Of a stretch of 64,000 nucleotides of DNA, positions 1 to 10,700 are shown piece by piece. Position 1 is the stretch's first letter; each line of letters opens with the position of its first letter. The translations under genes were made by a program, and so were the position numbers. The stretch lies in NCBI GenBank assembly GCA_947561395.2, contig OX387192.1, positions 33,129,520 to 33,193,519 on the forward strand, read 5' to 3'. Source of the DNA: Buxus sempervirens. Taxonomy: Eukaryota; Streptophyta; Magnoliopsida; Buxales; Buxaceae. The notes beneath the pieces were generated by a model. That model was given only the letters and a program-made list of their open reading frames with translations. It ran no database searches and was not told the DNA's origin.

Positions 1-1682
1 GAGGAAAGCACAACACAAACATACATCAAAATGCATACATAAAATTATAATGGCCAATATATAAAGTAAAATACAAGAAACTTGACATCCCAAATTTACA
101 ACTTGGATAAGACTACAGTATGCCAACCATGATCACAAGTGTGATATGCATTCAATAATTTAGCATAACTGAGGCATCTACGGTCAAGAATGTTAATCTG
201 ACTCTTCTCAGTTTCAACCCGACAGCACATATTTTTAGCATACTTAAACTCTTCAGGATTATTTTCTTTCTTTTCACTTCCTATAAGTGGCAGGTGCTTT
301 AGTAAAACGTGTGAATCAGTGTTCTAAGAAAAATATGAGTCTCACACTTTGAGCCTATAAGAAACAGAGAATGGTTTTTTAAACAATCGGAGTCCTAAAA
401 GGTTTATTCCTTCAGACTAAGAAATACTTAGTTTTCAGCATAAGCAGCTATAAGCCTTCTTTCATTCACTTGTGCAATATGCATATATTTTCATTTTCTC
501 CATCAAACCCTACAAAAATGCCCCTCGTGCAAACTTTAAAATCAAGGAGTCTCCCTTGATACAGAAATAATGCTTAAACCAATTCCCCATGACTACAAAG
601 CATTTGGGCACCCTTTTTAGGTCCATTTAGTAGTTAAAAAAATTGCAACAAAAAAGAAAAAGACAAATTCATTAATTTTTTTATTTTCAATGCTTGTGAT
701 AATTTTCATGTATCAAAAACAACTCATATAATAAGGAAAATCCTTACTTCTCAATACTCCACAACCTCTTGATAAAAAAAATTTTGTTCATTCCCAATTC
801 ATTTATCACAGAACAAACCTATTTATTTTGGGTCACATACCAATTCCCAGATTACAAAATGATATCTACTTTATCTTCCGTTATAATCCAATGAATTCTC
901 CTCTAAATATTCAAACAGTTTGTTAAGGCTGGAATAATACAAAGATGATGTAATACATTGCCAATTCTATCTTTCCTTTTTTTGATAAATCTTTTCATTC
1001 ACCAAGAAAAAAAAATGACACATAATAACAAACAATAACATCAGAAATCCAACATAAATACAAAATTTCAAATTATTATTAGATTTTACTGTACAAAACA
1101 TTTTAAGGATTCGGAGAGGCACGCTAGTTTAGCTGTTCTTTTATGCTGACTTCAACCTGGGATCAAAGCAATAAGTCAAGAAGGTGTCAAATGGATATGA
1201 TTCATTCCGGGCCTTTTCTTCCAAGATCAAGGCTCGGTATAAAATTAACAAGATACAAGTGTAAGATTTTGTAGTTGCTGTGCACCAAAAATACTTTAGC
1301 AAGTACAACACAACCCGATAAAACTTTCAATTTGATTAATGGTCAATTTGTGAAAAGCAGGCACCAAATCAAGTTATATAGCAAAATAAATTGAGCCTTG
1401 GGCAGAATTCTAACTAGGAAGCACCAATTGCTGTACCCTTTAGCAAACTGCAATCTGTGACAGAATGAAGTGATTCACTGAATTGGAAAATAATATGTGA
1501 AGCAATTGTCCTAAAGTTTCTAGATACTGGGAATAGCTTTTCCCCTAATTCAGGATGCCTAATGTTTACAACATCATACTAGTTAAGGATCAAGATACTA
1601 TTAATCACCAGTATCTAACACTCAACAACTAAACCAACACTAGGAAAATTAAGAAACAAATAAATATGTGATGGCCACTTAC
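1..1682 (-). other. Large intron of the MRS2-like gene
   Basis: This AT-rich stretch follows the exon 4 donor (GTAAGT read on the minus strand at 1682). I see no coding exon, structured RNA or clear transposon ends in it. It is annotated as intron because the transporter reading frame is incomplete at 1683. Confidence 0.7.
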
Positions 1683-2815
1683 TTTGGATGTCAACTCATC
1701 TAAAGCTGGGTAAGAAGCAGTCTCCAATTCGGTCGTGCGTGCATCAAGAAAACTACAAATTGCTTCCAATGCAACTTCAAGAGCCCGAAACTCAAATGGA
1801 GATTCTATCACAACACAGGCCATTATAAAAATGAGGAATAGAACAGATGGCAATACTTGTTGATTATTTATTCTAAAAAAAGCATAAAACAAGGAATCAG
1901 AACATGCTGACAAATATTAATAATTTTTAAACAAGGCAATAATCAACCCAAGACTTTTGTCTTTACTCAAAATTTTTGGAGCTCTATAAATTGATGTTAC
2001 CAACCATCTTCTTCACCGGCTTCAACATCATTTTGCCCACCCTGTTGCTCTTTCCCATCTCCTTGGCCTTCGTTAATGGAAGTTACAGGAGGCAGCCGCC
2101 TCCGAAGTTCTTCTACAATTGGGATAACATTTTCATCCTGTGGATCTCGAAGCAACACCTATTTGCAGATGCAGTACAGTTCTCAATAAAAGGAAAAAAA
2201 TTAGGAAAAAAAAACAGAGTAAGTGGTTCGAACAGAGTATTAAAAATTCTAATAGTGATGATAGTAACAGTTCAAATTTCTCCCTTATGCAATAAAAGAA
2301 AATATGGAAATTTTCTTCCGAAATTCATGAGTTTACTTTCTCTGCAAAATTTCACTTAAACAACAGTTGTAACTGACAGGGGTTACGAAGAAATGAACAA
2401 AACAGTTACAAAAACAAAAGCAAAACTCACCTCTTCTGCAGTAATTATTGCTTTGATGTGCTGGTTAACCAGTGAAAAGACAAACAAACCACAATTAAAA
2501 CAGAATTAGCAGCAAAACATGGATAAATACAGAGGAAACTCAGAGATAACACAAGATGATGACGAAATTCACCTCCAAATTGAGAACAATCGCCCTTTCG
2601 CGACCCAATATGGTGGAAGGATAGGATAACAGCGGGTCAAGAATCCGAAGATCTCTGGCATGGATCTGAACCCGATGCATGATAGCATACTTGTCGACAT
2701 CCAAAATCGTCTCTTCTCCGGTACAATCTAACAAGATCCAGCTTCTCGAGCCGGCCGTTTTCTTCTTCAGAGATGCCTGCGGATCCGCAGGGACGACATG
2801 CCCGTCTCGACTCAT
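1683..2815 (-). CDS. MRS2/MGT-type magnesium transporter, N-terminal part (MRS2-3-like)
   Basis: CorA/MRS2-family Mg2+ channels carry Mg2+ across plant membranes. Four exons are visible on the minus strand: 2573-2815, 2431-2460, 2005-2158 and 1683-1804, all with GT/AG borders and compatible phases. The start is the ATG at 2815. The protein begins MSRDGHVV and contains the family signature [15 protein letters not shown] followed by [19 protein letters not shown]. Exon 2 is only 30 bases ([10 protein letters not shown]). Exon 3 carries [10 protein letters not shown] and an acidic stretch ending GEED; exon 4 gives [20 protein letters not shown] and ends DELTSK. The coiled-coil half, the two membrane helices and the GMN motif lie beyond position 1. 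Nothing resembling the next exon is seen in 1-1682, so the following intron exceeds 1.68 kb. Exon order and sequence most resemble Arabidopsis MRS2-3, but subgroup assignment is inference. Confidence 0.93.
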
Positions 2816-3771
2816 TTCTAACCATTCCAGATCACATCTCCAACTCGAGAACCAGAAAACCCTAGCGACTTACTGCCAAGTCTTCGAATACGAATACTTA
2901 CGTAACCAATCGAGAATCTGACGTGAAACCTACAACTCCATTTATTCGAGAAACTCCTTGCATAAGAGTTAATAAGAGGAAGGAAGCAGTGCAACGGCCA
3001 TTAATGAACGAATGCAAACTCTGTAAAGTTAACGGTTAGCTGGCAAATGGCGGAAGGAGGAAGCAGGGGAAGGTGAAATCGAGCGAGAAAGTTTCTTAAC
3101 GCACGCCACATTTAATAAAGCTCGCTGATGCCATCTTACCAAAAAAAAAATTCATTACCAAAAAAAAATATATTACTTTCATTGGTGCCTTACCAAACAT
3201 AAAATTACTTTCATTAGTGCTAATTAAATATTCAATCCGCCATTTAACTCAGTTTGAATAAATTACACAAACATCTCCCAGGTATCATAAAATTATTAAT
3301 ATCTCTTCATATATTTTAAAAATAACACTGACACCCCTTTATACATTTTGTACATTTGTCATGTGCATAATGAGTAGATTTTAGATATTTTTCACTTGAA
3401 AAGTTAGTTGTTTAGGTAAATCATACTTTCTATTTATAAAAAAAAAAGCTTTTAAATTTCCCGCTTTTTCCTCTTTTCATAAGTTCAATTATTATTTTCT
3501 TTTTCCACTTATTTTCTTGGTAAAATTAGGTGTCCAAAAACTTGTTCAAGGTAAAAACTTATATAGACAATTATATGGTTGTAAATTTTACAAATTTTAT
3601 TAAAACTTACAATTTTCGCTTGGAAAAATATTGGTGAATTTTATATAACAAATAAAATATGAAGGAAGGAAAGTGTTAATATGTCATTTTAAAAACACCA
3701 AGGACTAACTCTAAGAATTTTTAAACGTAAAGGAATGGTTCTGTGATTTATCCATGGAAAAGGTTATGTTG
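2816..3771. other. 5' flank of MRS2-like gene and AT-rich spacer
   Basis: 2816 to about 3060 is relatively GC-rich and should hold the 5' UTR and core promoter of the minus-strand transporter. From about 3130 the sequence is AT-rich with A tracts, and I see no coding potential. Confidence 0.5.
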
Positions 3772-3987
3772 GGGATGAAATCGTCTACCGCCATTGTTTG
3801 CAGCTAACCCAGTTGCTTCATTCAGATGTTGACATATTTAACATCCACAACTTTTTCTCTTTTCAGAAAAAGACAAAACAACTTTTTGATAAACAAGCCC
3901 GACCGTGAGGTGAGATGCTACATATGGCAGCATCTCACAATCCCTCTATGAATAATAGCAATAACAGGCGGTAGACGATATCATCCC
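3772..3987. mobile_element. Mutator-like MITE, copy A
   Basis: This 216-bp non-coding element has terminal inverted repeats. The left end reads GGGATGAAATCGTCTACCGCC, and the reverse complement of the right end reads GGGATGATATCGTCTACCGCC. It is flanked by GTTATGTTG (3763-3771) and GTCATGTTT (3988-3996), a 9-bp target duplication with two mismatches. A 9-bp duplication is the hallmark of Mutator-like elements. Inside, near 3910-3940, is a second palindrome built on GTGAGATGCT, also present in the copy at 7145. Confidence 0.82.
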
Positions 3988-4073
3988 GTCATGTTTAATT
4001 TTAGCATCCAATTGCATGGCAGCGAGCCTAATTTATGCCGCCCAAAAGATAGACAAAGAGTAGGCTTTATTCC

Positions 4074-4165
4074 GAGATGAAAGCATTTGCCGCGTGTAGC
4101 ATCCAACGGCAACTGCTCACTTAAATGACATTTCACATTGAATGAGCGGTGGACAATTTCAACCC
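4074..4165. mobile_element. Mutator-like MITE, short copy B
   Basis: This 92-bp element is bounded by a perfect 9-bp direct repeat CTTTATTCC (4065-4073 and 4166-4174). Its ends are related to those of copies A and C: the left end starts GAGATGAAAGCATTTGCCGC, and the right end reversed reads GGGTTGAAATTGTCCACCGC. It has no coding capacity and looks like an internal-deletion derivative. Confidence 0.75.
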
Positions 4166-4174
4166 CTTTATTCC

Positions 4175-7135
4175 ATCTTGTTCGAGTTCACAGTTCGCAC
4201 CGTGAAACTGGTGGGCCCCGTCTCCCAATTAGGATTTTTCACTTAACGGTAAGATGCTGGCTCTAGAAGTTGTATTAATGAATTCCTTGACCAACAAAAA
4301 GGATCCGGCTTATGTACTAATTTACAGGTGATTTTTTTTTTAACTTTTAAAACTGAAAATTAGTTTGATAAAATATGAGTAGAAAATAACTTTTGTACCA
4401 AAAAATAGAAACTATGTTTGGTAGCATACATACTGAATGTTTCTGTAATGTCATTATAAGAAAATGAATTTTTGCCAACATATTGATTTGGAAAAAGGAA
4501 TAATGACAATAAGAACTGATCAAGACCACAGCTCAAAGGATGAAAAGAACAAGTTCTTGTTTATTGTTTAAAATAAATATATACCAAACTCAGAACAATT
4601 TGAGTTTGTAGAGACAAAAAATACAAAAATAAGTATTTCTTCTTAGGATTAATTAAAAAAAGGATTCCACATTATATGAATGTTCAAATTGGAGTAAAAT
4701 TTGAGATGCCTTGGTATATTTTATTTATAAGTGATGTAATCTTTGTAGGTTACACTACAGAATAAGCTAAGGTGGTTTTGACATGTAAAGTGGAAACCTA
4801 GAGATACACCTAAAAGAGGGTGTGAGATGTGAGAGGATGCATATATTGAAGCGCTAAAGAGATCATGAGGAAGATTTAAAAATATGGATAGAGGTTTTTT
4901 AATTAAAAAAAAATTTTATGTAAGTACAAATTAACTGAACATTGATTTTTGATGCACATGCCCATTAGCCACCCCCATCTTATACTTTGACAAATATATT
5001 AGTCCATTCAATTAAAGTATTATTTATCCAAGAACAAAATAAAAATTTTAAGATAAATCAACAAATCACTACACTTAGTGCAGGAATTAGTATAGGATTC
5101 TGTTTTACAAAATATCTTAGCTATTTTTTTAAAAAAGAGAATAATTTTATTACAAAAGTGTTTAAATAAGTTTACATTATTTAGAAAACATCCAAATTAC
5201 AGTTTATCAATTAAATAGACAAGTAATAATACGAATCTCGCTTATTCAAGCAGCAATAAGCACATGCTCAGTTTCCTATTCCATGGGATACAATGGATCT
5301 AAATCTACAATTGAGTTCTTGTGGGGCTTTTATCTACTACCTTATTTGCAGCCTGCATAGGGATCATGTCATGTGTATTGTGAATGGTAAAACTGTAAAT
5401 TTTTAAATAATCCTTTGAAAAGCTGCAAAGAAGGTTATAGATAAAGGCACTACAAGATGTGAACTGCTAAATCTATCTTAGATATAAAATACCACTTACA
5501 TAACTCCATTGATAAACAACAAATCTAATTTTAATTACTTGTTTATTGGTTTTCCATAATGCATGCACTGGTTAGCTAATAATTAACAAAGTGACAGGAA
5601 ATAGTTATTAACAAATCTTTTAATGTTTCTAGAGTTGTCCATGACTATGAGAAAAATATCTTATTGTGATATAATTTTAGTTTTTTGTTTGTCGCATGTC
5701 ATGTTTATATTAGAGTTAATCATATAATAAAATCAAACATTACCATGGAAGTTGTGTGGAAGAATGTAACTGATTTTCCAATTCTTTTCTTGTTGATCAT
5801 GTAGAGTCTTAATATAACCGGTCCGAACCTGACCAGTATTTTTATATCACAATAAGACCCCTCCCCATTGGGAAAATCCAATAACCTCCTTTCACATTTA
5901 AACAAATGTGCATATACCGGAACGAGGGACTGTGCAGCTTCTATCTACAATGTTATTTGTAGCATAAATTTCAATATTAGGTAGCTGAAGCCATCACAAA
6001 GAGCACCGTATGGAAGAAAACAGAAATCAGACATAGAACAATGAAAGCAATCGGAGAAAAGCAAATTTTGGCCACAATAACCATGACATGTGACAGAAAT
6101 TTATAGGAATTTGACAATTTTCGATTCAACAAGGGAACCCACCTTCAATCTCTAACGCTATAAAACACCGCACCGTGAGATTGAAAGATTTAAGGTGAGA
6201 GGGAGAGAGAGAGAGAGAGATGGAGGGGAGGAAACTCACCGGATACAACGAGGGTTGCCGGGGTAGACGATCAATGGTGGTTCGTTCAATCGCTTGAATT
6301 CACAGAGATACCTAAATAGAATGAGAGATTACCGTTTTCAATTCCTTTTGCCTACAAAGGGGTTAAAATTGTCTTTTAATAATTTACATTTTCTTATTAA
6401 CTTGTTGATAGGGCATTTAAGTAATTTTATTCCTAAAGTTGACGTTATTTAAACAGATTTTAAGATTAGGAGAAGCATGTGTACATTTCTTTAAATGTTA
6501 AGAGAAGTTATTGCTTTTTCTCAAATGTGTGGGGATCTAAATGCTTATCTCAAAAACTATAAGGGAGGTAAGTGTAATTTAATATAGAATGCATGCATTA
6601 ATAATATTTTATTAAAAGAATATATATTTTTTATATATTATACATATGAAATAATATAAAACATGTTAAAATAATATTTTAATATATGAAGGTCAGGTTT
6701 GCAGCGACGTTGGGCGGGTTGGGTTAAACCCGAACCTACCCCTAACCCGATTTAAAGGATCCCAAACCCTAACCATTAGCGGCAGAGTGGGCGGGTTACC
6801 CGTTTTATTCGCCCCGTTGCCATTTCTAGAGAGGGCAAACACAAGGCACTCACATTTCAAAAACCCTAAATACAAAAGTAGACAAATAAACACAAAAAAT
6901 AACACACCATACCTCAAAGTTTAATCTAGTAGGTGATAGTGATACATAAATGCATAAACACACAAATACATACATACGCATCCAACAACAACTTGCAAAT
7001 GCCATAGTTGTCAATTCGGTCCATGAACACCCCTAATCAGACCTTACAAGATGTTTAATAGAGTAGAGATTGAGAATATGCTCTCACAAGGGGATCTTTC
7101 GGGACTCTCGTGGTCCTTGGAATTCTATAGAGTTA
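4175..7135. other. Intergenic, AT-rich; no gene supported
   Basis: There are only short chance frames here. A GA microsatellite lies near 6200-6220. On the minus strand, a donor-like GTGAGT near 6235 follows about 60 bases of mixed composition, which might be a non-coding first exon but has no start codon. 6690-6830 resembles the end of a TAGAAATGGCAAC-type hAT-like repeat, without a matching second end. Confidence 0.4.
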
Positions 7136-7144
7136 GTATATCTA

Positions 7145-7361
7145 GGAATGAAATTGTCTATTATGCTTTCTTGATTTGCTCCCTAATGTGGCTGTGAGAT
7201 GTTGTCATGTGGAGCATCTCACGACCATTGTTTTTCATGTGGTATAAATGTATCAAGTGGGCCCACATGAAAAAACAGTGGCTGTGAGATGCTCCACATG
7301 GCAGCATCTCACGGCCACATCAGGGAGCAAATCAGGGAAGCATGACAGATGATTTCAACTC
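7145..7361. mobile_element. Mutator-like foldback MITE, copy C
   Basis: This 217-bp element lies between perfect 9-bp direct repeats GTATATCTA (7136-7144 and 7362-7370). Almost the whole element is one inverted repeat: the left arm (7150-7245) pairs with the right arm (7260-7356) around a short centre near 7250. The ends share the TGAAATTGTCT / TGAAATCATCT core with copies A, B and D. It sits about 230 bp upstream of the psbW start codon, so it could affect that promoter. Confidence 0.88.
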
Positions 7362-7390
7362 GTATATCTATAGAGTGATGGTGATGGCAA

Positions 7391-7396
7391 CACGTG
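7391..7396 (+). promoter_or_regulatory. G-box (CACGTG) upstream of psbW
   Basis: The palindrome CACGTG, in the context ACACGTGT, lies about 200 bp upstream of the psbW ATG. G-boxes are bound by bZIP and bHLH/PIF factors and are common in promoters of light-regulated photosynthesis genes. Position and gene type make a functional site plausible; use at this locus is inference. Confidence 0.45.
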
Positions 7397-7591
7397 TCGA
7401 GCAATGAGTGGTTGTTTGCAAATAGAGGATATGAAATGAGAGGCTCCCTATCTATCCACGCTGTGTGGTGGATTCAGAAGCAATGTCTCTGTGAAAATAA
7501 TATTAATTTGTTAACTACTTCCAGAACTGGCCATCCTCAGGAGAAGCACTGAGCACTAGTTTCCATTTTATCTAATCCATTTTGAAGTAAA

Positions 7592-8171
7592 ATGGCTTCC
7601 ATTACTGCTTCATCGGTCGCATTTGCTGGACTTGTGCGCAAGGAATCCATCCAAGTCTCTTCCTCTCCTGTTCTCGGTAAGATTTCATGCCCACCTCAAC
7701 TTCTTTCTTCTTCCTTGAACCATTCAAACACTGCAATTAGAGTAAACTACTGATATATTTCATTTTGATGATCAAATTACAATAAAGTTAGTGAATGATT
7801 GGCACTGCAGTACTGTGTAAATCGTTTTTATAAGTTTTTCTTTCCAAACAGGGGTTGCAAGGTTGCCTGCAATTGTAAAGAAAGGACGAGTGAGGTGTTC
7901 TGTGGAAGAGAAGCCCGGGACATGCAACAAGGGGTCAAGCTTGGGCATGGGGGCATCATTGATGGCAGCTGCCTGTGCAGCGACGATGTCGAGCCCAGCC
8001 TTGGCTCTGGTGGATGAGAGAATGAGCACTGAAGGAATGGGGCTTCCTTTCGGATTGAGCAACAACCTTCTCGGGTGGATCCTTTTGGGTGTGTTTGGCC
8101 TGATTTGGTCTCTCTACGTTGTGTACACCTCTTCTCTTGAAGAGGATGAGGAGTCAGGGTTGTCCCTCTAA
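7592..8171 (+). CDS. psbW: Photosystem II reaction center W protein, chloroplastic
   Basis: PsbW is a small thylakoid membrane subunit that stabilises PSII-LHCII supercomplexes. There are two exons: 7592-7676 ([11 protein letters not shown]...) and 7852-8171, joined in phase 1 across a 175-bp GT-AG intron, giving 134 residues. The first ~80 residues form a bipartite targeting sequence: a Ser/Ala-rich transit peptide, then a hydrophobic thylakoid signal with ATMSSPALA just before the cleavage site. The predicted mature protein starts [10 protein letters not shown] and is 54 residues long, the usual size. It has one membrane helix ([20 protein letters not shown]) and an acidic C terminus ending [10 protein letters not shown]. 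No defect is seen. A G-box and a MITE lie just upstream. Confidence 0.97.
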
Positions 8172-8568
8172 AGCCAAGGGCCATTGTAGTGTACCCTTAA
8201 AATGATCTTCTCTTGTTTTTTTTTTCCTAATTAACTTGGCTGTAAATCTCTATTTGTTATAAAGGCTTTATTTAAATCTATTGTTTCTTTTTCAATGACA
8301 AGCCCGGGACATCTGATGGAGTGAAGTTGGTTTTGAAGTCTGAAGAGTTTGTTCCAAACAAACTTTCAATAGCTTATTAAAACAAATTCTTACAAGAGCG
8401 GCATACAAGTCTGAGAAATGGGTCACCTTAGCTCTCAATGAGTTGGATAAAAATCCGAATCCAACTTGATAAGCCGAATATGGATCTCAAATTAGATATG
8501 ATTATCCAAATATAGATTAAAATGCTTGGATTTGATTATATTCGGATTCGAATATGGATCCATCTATA

Positions 8569-8986
8569 CAGTGGCGGAACCAGGACTCCAAATCTGGGGG
8601 GGCAAAAAAAATTTTCAATTAACACTTCTCATGAAATATAGAAATTTTAATGAGTTTGGGGTGGGCAAACCAGAAATTTTAGAGGGGGTTCTCATGAAAT
8701 ATAGAAATTTCAATGAGTTGGGGGGGGCAAACCAGAAATTTTAGAGGGGCTTATCATGAAATATAGAAATTTCAATGAGTTGGAGGGGCAAACCAGAAAT
8801 TTTAGAAGGGATTCTTATGAAATATAAAAATTTTCAATGGGTTGGGAGGGGCAAACCACAAATTTTAGGGGGGGACAAAACTTAAATTTTAATTAAAAAA
8901 TATAAAAAACATATACACTTTTTATTAAAAATTAAAAGTTAGGGGGGGCAATTGCCCCCCCTAACGTGAACGTGGTTCCGCCACTG
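8569..8986. mobile_element. hAT-type element nested in the outer hAT element
   Basis: This 418-bp element has TIRs CAGTGGCGGAACCA / TGGTTCCGCCACTG and a perfect 8-bp target duplication CATCTATA (8561-8568 and 8987-8994). CAGTG-type ends and an 8-bp duplication are diagnostic of the hAT superfamily. The interior is G-rich on this strand, with a subterminal GGGGGGCAATTGCCCCCC palindrome near 8945, and is filled by a minisatellite. There is no transposase. Confidence 0.9.
8629..8876 (+). repeat. Minisatellite, about 4 x 62 bp, inside the nested hAT element
   Basis: There are four tandem units of 61-63 bp, starting near 8629, 8691, 8752 and 8813. Each runs from ATGAAATATAGAAATTT through a G-run and GGCAAACCAGAAATTTTAG. 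Units differ by point changes and G-run length. They make a spurious open frame at 8526-8744, which I do not regard as a gene. Confidence 0.85.
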
Positions 8987-9600
8987 CATCTATATTCCAC
9001 TCCAACAGATTATTTTGTTATTATTTTATATTTTTAAGACCCGTTAAGTCTTTTTTACATGATTGTCTTAGGGTTAAAAACATTAAATTAGATTTTTCAA
9101 AGATCAGCCTATTTAATCGGATTTCGGAATCAATACCGGATTCAAATATGGATTCATAAACATATTAGGATTCAAATTCGGTAACTAAAATAAATGATCC
9201 GTTAGATATTTAATCAGTTTTGGATACCCTATATTCAAATTCAGCCCCTAATTCCGAATCTGACCTGTTTACAGCCCTAGGTCACCTGTTCTTGGCCCCT
9301 CAATCGTATTTTGTCTCTAGACACGATGTTGTTATGATTATTACGAAAAGTGAATAGTTATTAGTTTAAATTCAAGGGCATGATCAGCTAAAATAACTTA
9401 GTATATAAGGTATTGCAAATACTTTTCCTTCCACTTAGAGAAGTCATATGGCTAATCCAAAAGTGCTAATGTGAAATCCTATATTATTGATGGCTAAGCT
9501 ATGCTATAGATAATGGGAGAGGACATATTGGAGAGAAAGCGCAAACAAATTATTTTCCTTCCAAATTTTATACGAACCCATGTTAAGGCTGCGTTTGACC

Positions 9601-9657
9601 TAGCTTAAATAAGTGTTTATTAGGGTTTATGGTTTATTAAAACACTTATTTAAGCTT
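9601..9657. repeat. Short foldback sequence
   Basis: AGCTTAAATAAGTGTTT at the left pairs with AAAACACTTATTTAAGCT at the right across a ~20-bp loop. It sits after GGCTGCGTTTG, a phrase common at plant MITE ends. I could not establish the outer borders. Confidence 0.45.
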
Positions 9658-9879
9658 AAAATTTGTTTGGTTATCTTAGAGGGGTAATTACTTACCCATA
9701 AGGAAAAGAGGAACATGACCCATAAGGAGAAGCACTTGAGAGTGGCTTCTCCTTCCTCTATTTCGAGAAGCCCTCTCGATCGAGCTTTCTTTCTCTCTCT
9801 CGCCTTTGAGCTCTGTCTCCCCTTCTCGAGTCTCTGCGAAATTTCTCCCTCTTTCTTTCTTCACCTGTAGCACCTTCTC

Positions 9880-10025
9880 ATTTACAGGTTCGTCTCCCTT
9901 CGTCTCCCTCTTTGTGTAGTTGTTACAGGTTCGTCTCCATTTACAGGTTCCCTTCTCCATTTACAGGTTCGTCTTCATTTACAACTGCCCAAACCTACCT
10001 CAGGTGAATACAGGTTCGTCTCCCT
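9880..10025 (+). repeat. Dispersed direct repeats of TTACAGGTTCGTCTCC
   Basis: Five full or partial copies of ACAGGTTCGTCTCC or close variants lie in this 145-bp pyrimidine-rich stretch. They precede a longer T-rich segment and resemble a 5' leader plus intron start (CAGGTGAATACAG), but no reading frame follows. Function is unknown. Confidence 0.4.
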
Positions 10026-10339
10026 CTTTTACTTTTATTTTTGTTTTTTGATCTGCATTGATCATCCTCTGATCTTTGTATATTTCTGTTCGTGGATTTT
10101 TGTAGATTCACTTTTTTTATTCTTATTATTTGATTTTGTTTTTTAGTTGTGCTACTTGTTCTTCAATCGTATGAGTTTCTGTCAGTGCATTGTCTGTGTT
10201 TGATGAATTGTATGAAAGAAATCAAACAAGTTGGCATTCCATTGTCTTACTAAGGCTCTTTAACGGACTCTCTTTTTTCCCTGTTATATTTTTTCCTCTT
10301 CTTAATTGTTGAGGAACGGTAGTTTCAATCGATGACCAT

Positions 10340-10700
10340 AACTCTGATTCAAATCGATGCCTGCAAAATAGAGCACCGAGTGGTACATACAGGGAAGATT
10401 AATAAACATACTTTATCAGCATTCGGATATCAAATTCTAGTAACTCTGATTCAAATCCATCTTACCATCCTTAGCAGCCAATGACACCATTATGTCATCG
10501 ATTCCCTTCTCCATTCCTTTCAGTCCACACATGTACACATAGGTGTTATCTTTCTTGAGTAATTCCCATAGTTCCTCTGCATACTCGGCCATTCGGGTCT
10601 GAATGTACATTTTCTCTCCTTTCTCATTCTTTTGCTCTCTACTCACTGCGAAGTCAACCCTGAAATTCTCAGGTGACTTCTCCTTCATCTTCTCAAATTC
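10340..10700 (-). pseudogene. Captured fragment of leaf-type ferredoxin-NADP+ reductase
   Basis: The minus-strand segment 10466-10700 encodes an intact internal FNR exon: [20 protein letters not shown], then [20 protein letters not shown] and [20 protein letters not shown]. It ends KDG at a correct GT donor. A 105-bp intron with a TTTTGCAG acceptor follows (10361-10465), and the next exon starts GID, as in FNR. It then leaves the family after three residues and stops 15 codons later. The upstream edge is a proper AG acceptor. No other FNR exon is present within several kb, so this is a two-exon genomic fragment that kept its intron, not a retrocopy or a working gene. The rest of the FAD/NADP fold is absent. 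Confidence 0.85.

Larger units (their letters stand above)
8429..9279. mobile_element. hAT-type non-autonomous element (outer), host of a nested insertion
   Basis: Perfect 8-bp direct repeats GGTCACCT flank it (8421-8428 and 9280-9287), as expected for hAT transposition. It begins TAGCTCTCAATGAG, and its right end reversed begins TAGGGCTGTAAACAGG. The body is rich in CCGAAT/ATTCGG motifs, as in the copies at 29403 and 55216. Without the 426-bp nested insertion it would be about 425 bp. It has no coding capacity. Confidence 0.82.

Noticed and set aside
3772-3987. Inverted repeats at 3.8-4.2 and 7.1-7.4 kb as microRNA precursors
   Set aside because: The 9-bp target duplications and shared termini identify them as MITEs, although small-RNA output remains possible.
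6180-6310. Non-coding first exon of an extra minus-strand gene with a GTGAGT donor
   Set aside because: No downstream coding exon was found within 3 kb.
8526-8744. Open frame of 72 codons with repeated MKYRNFNE
   Set aside because: It is the translation of the minisatellite inside the nested hAT element and not a gene.
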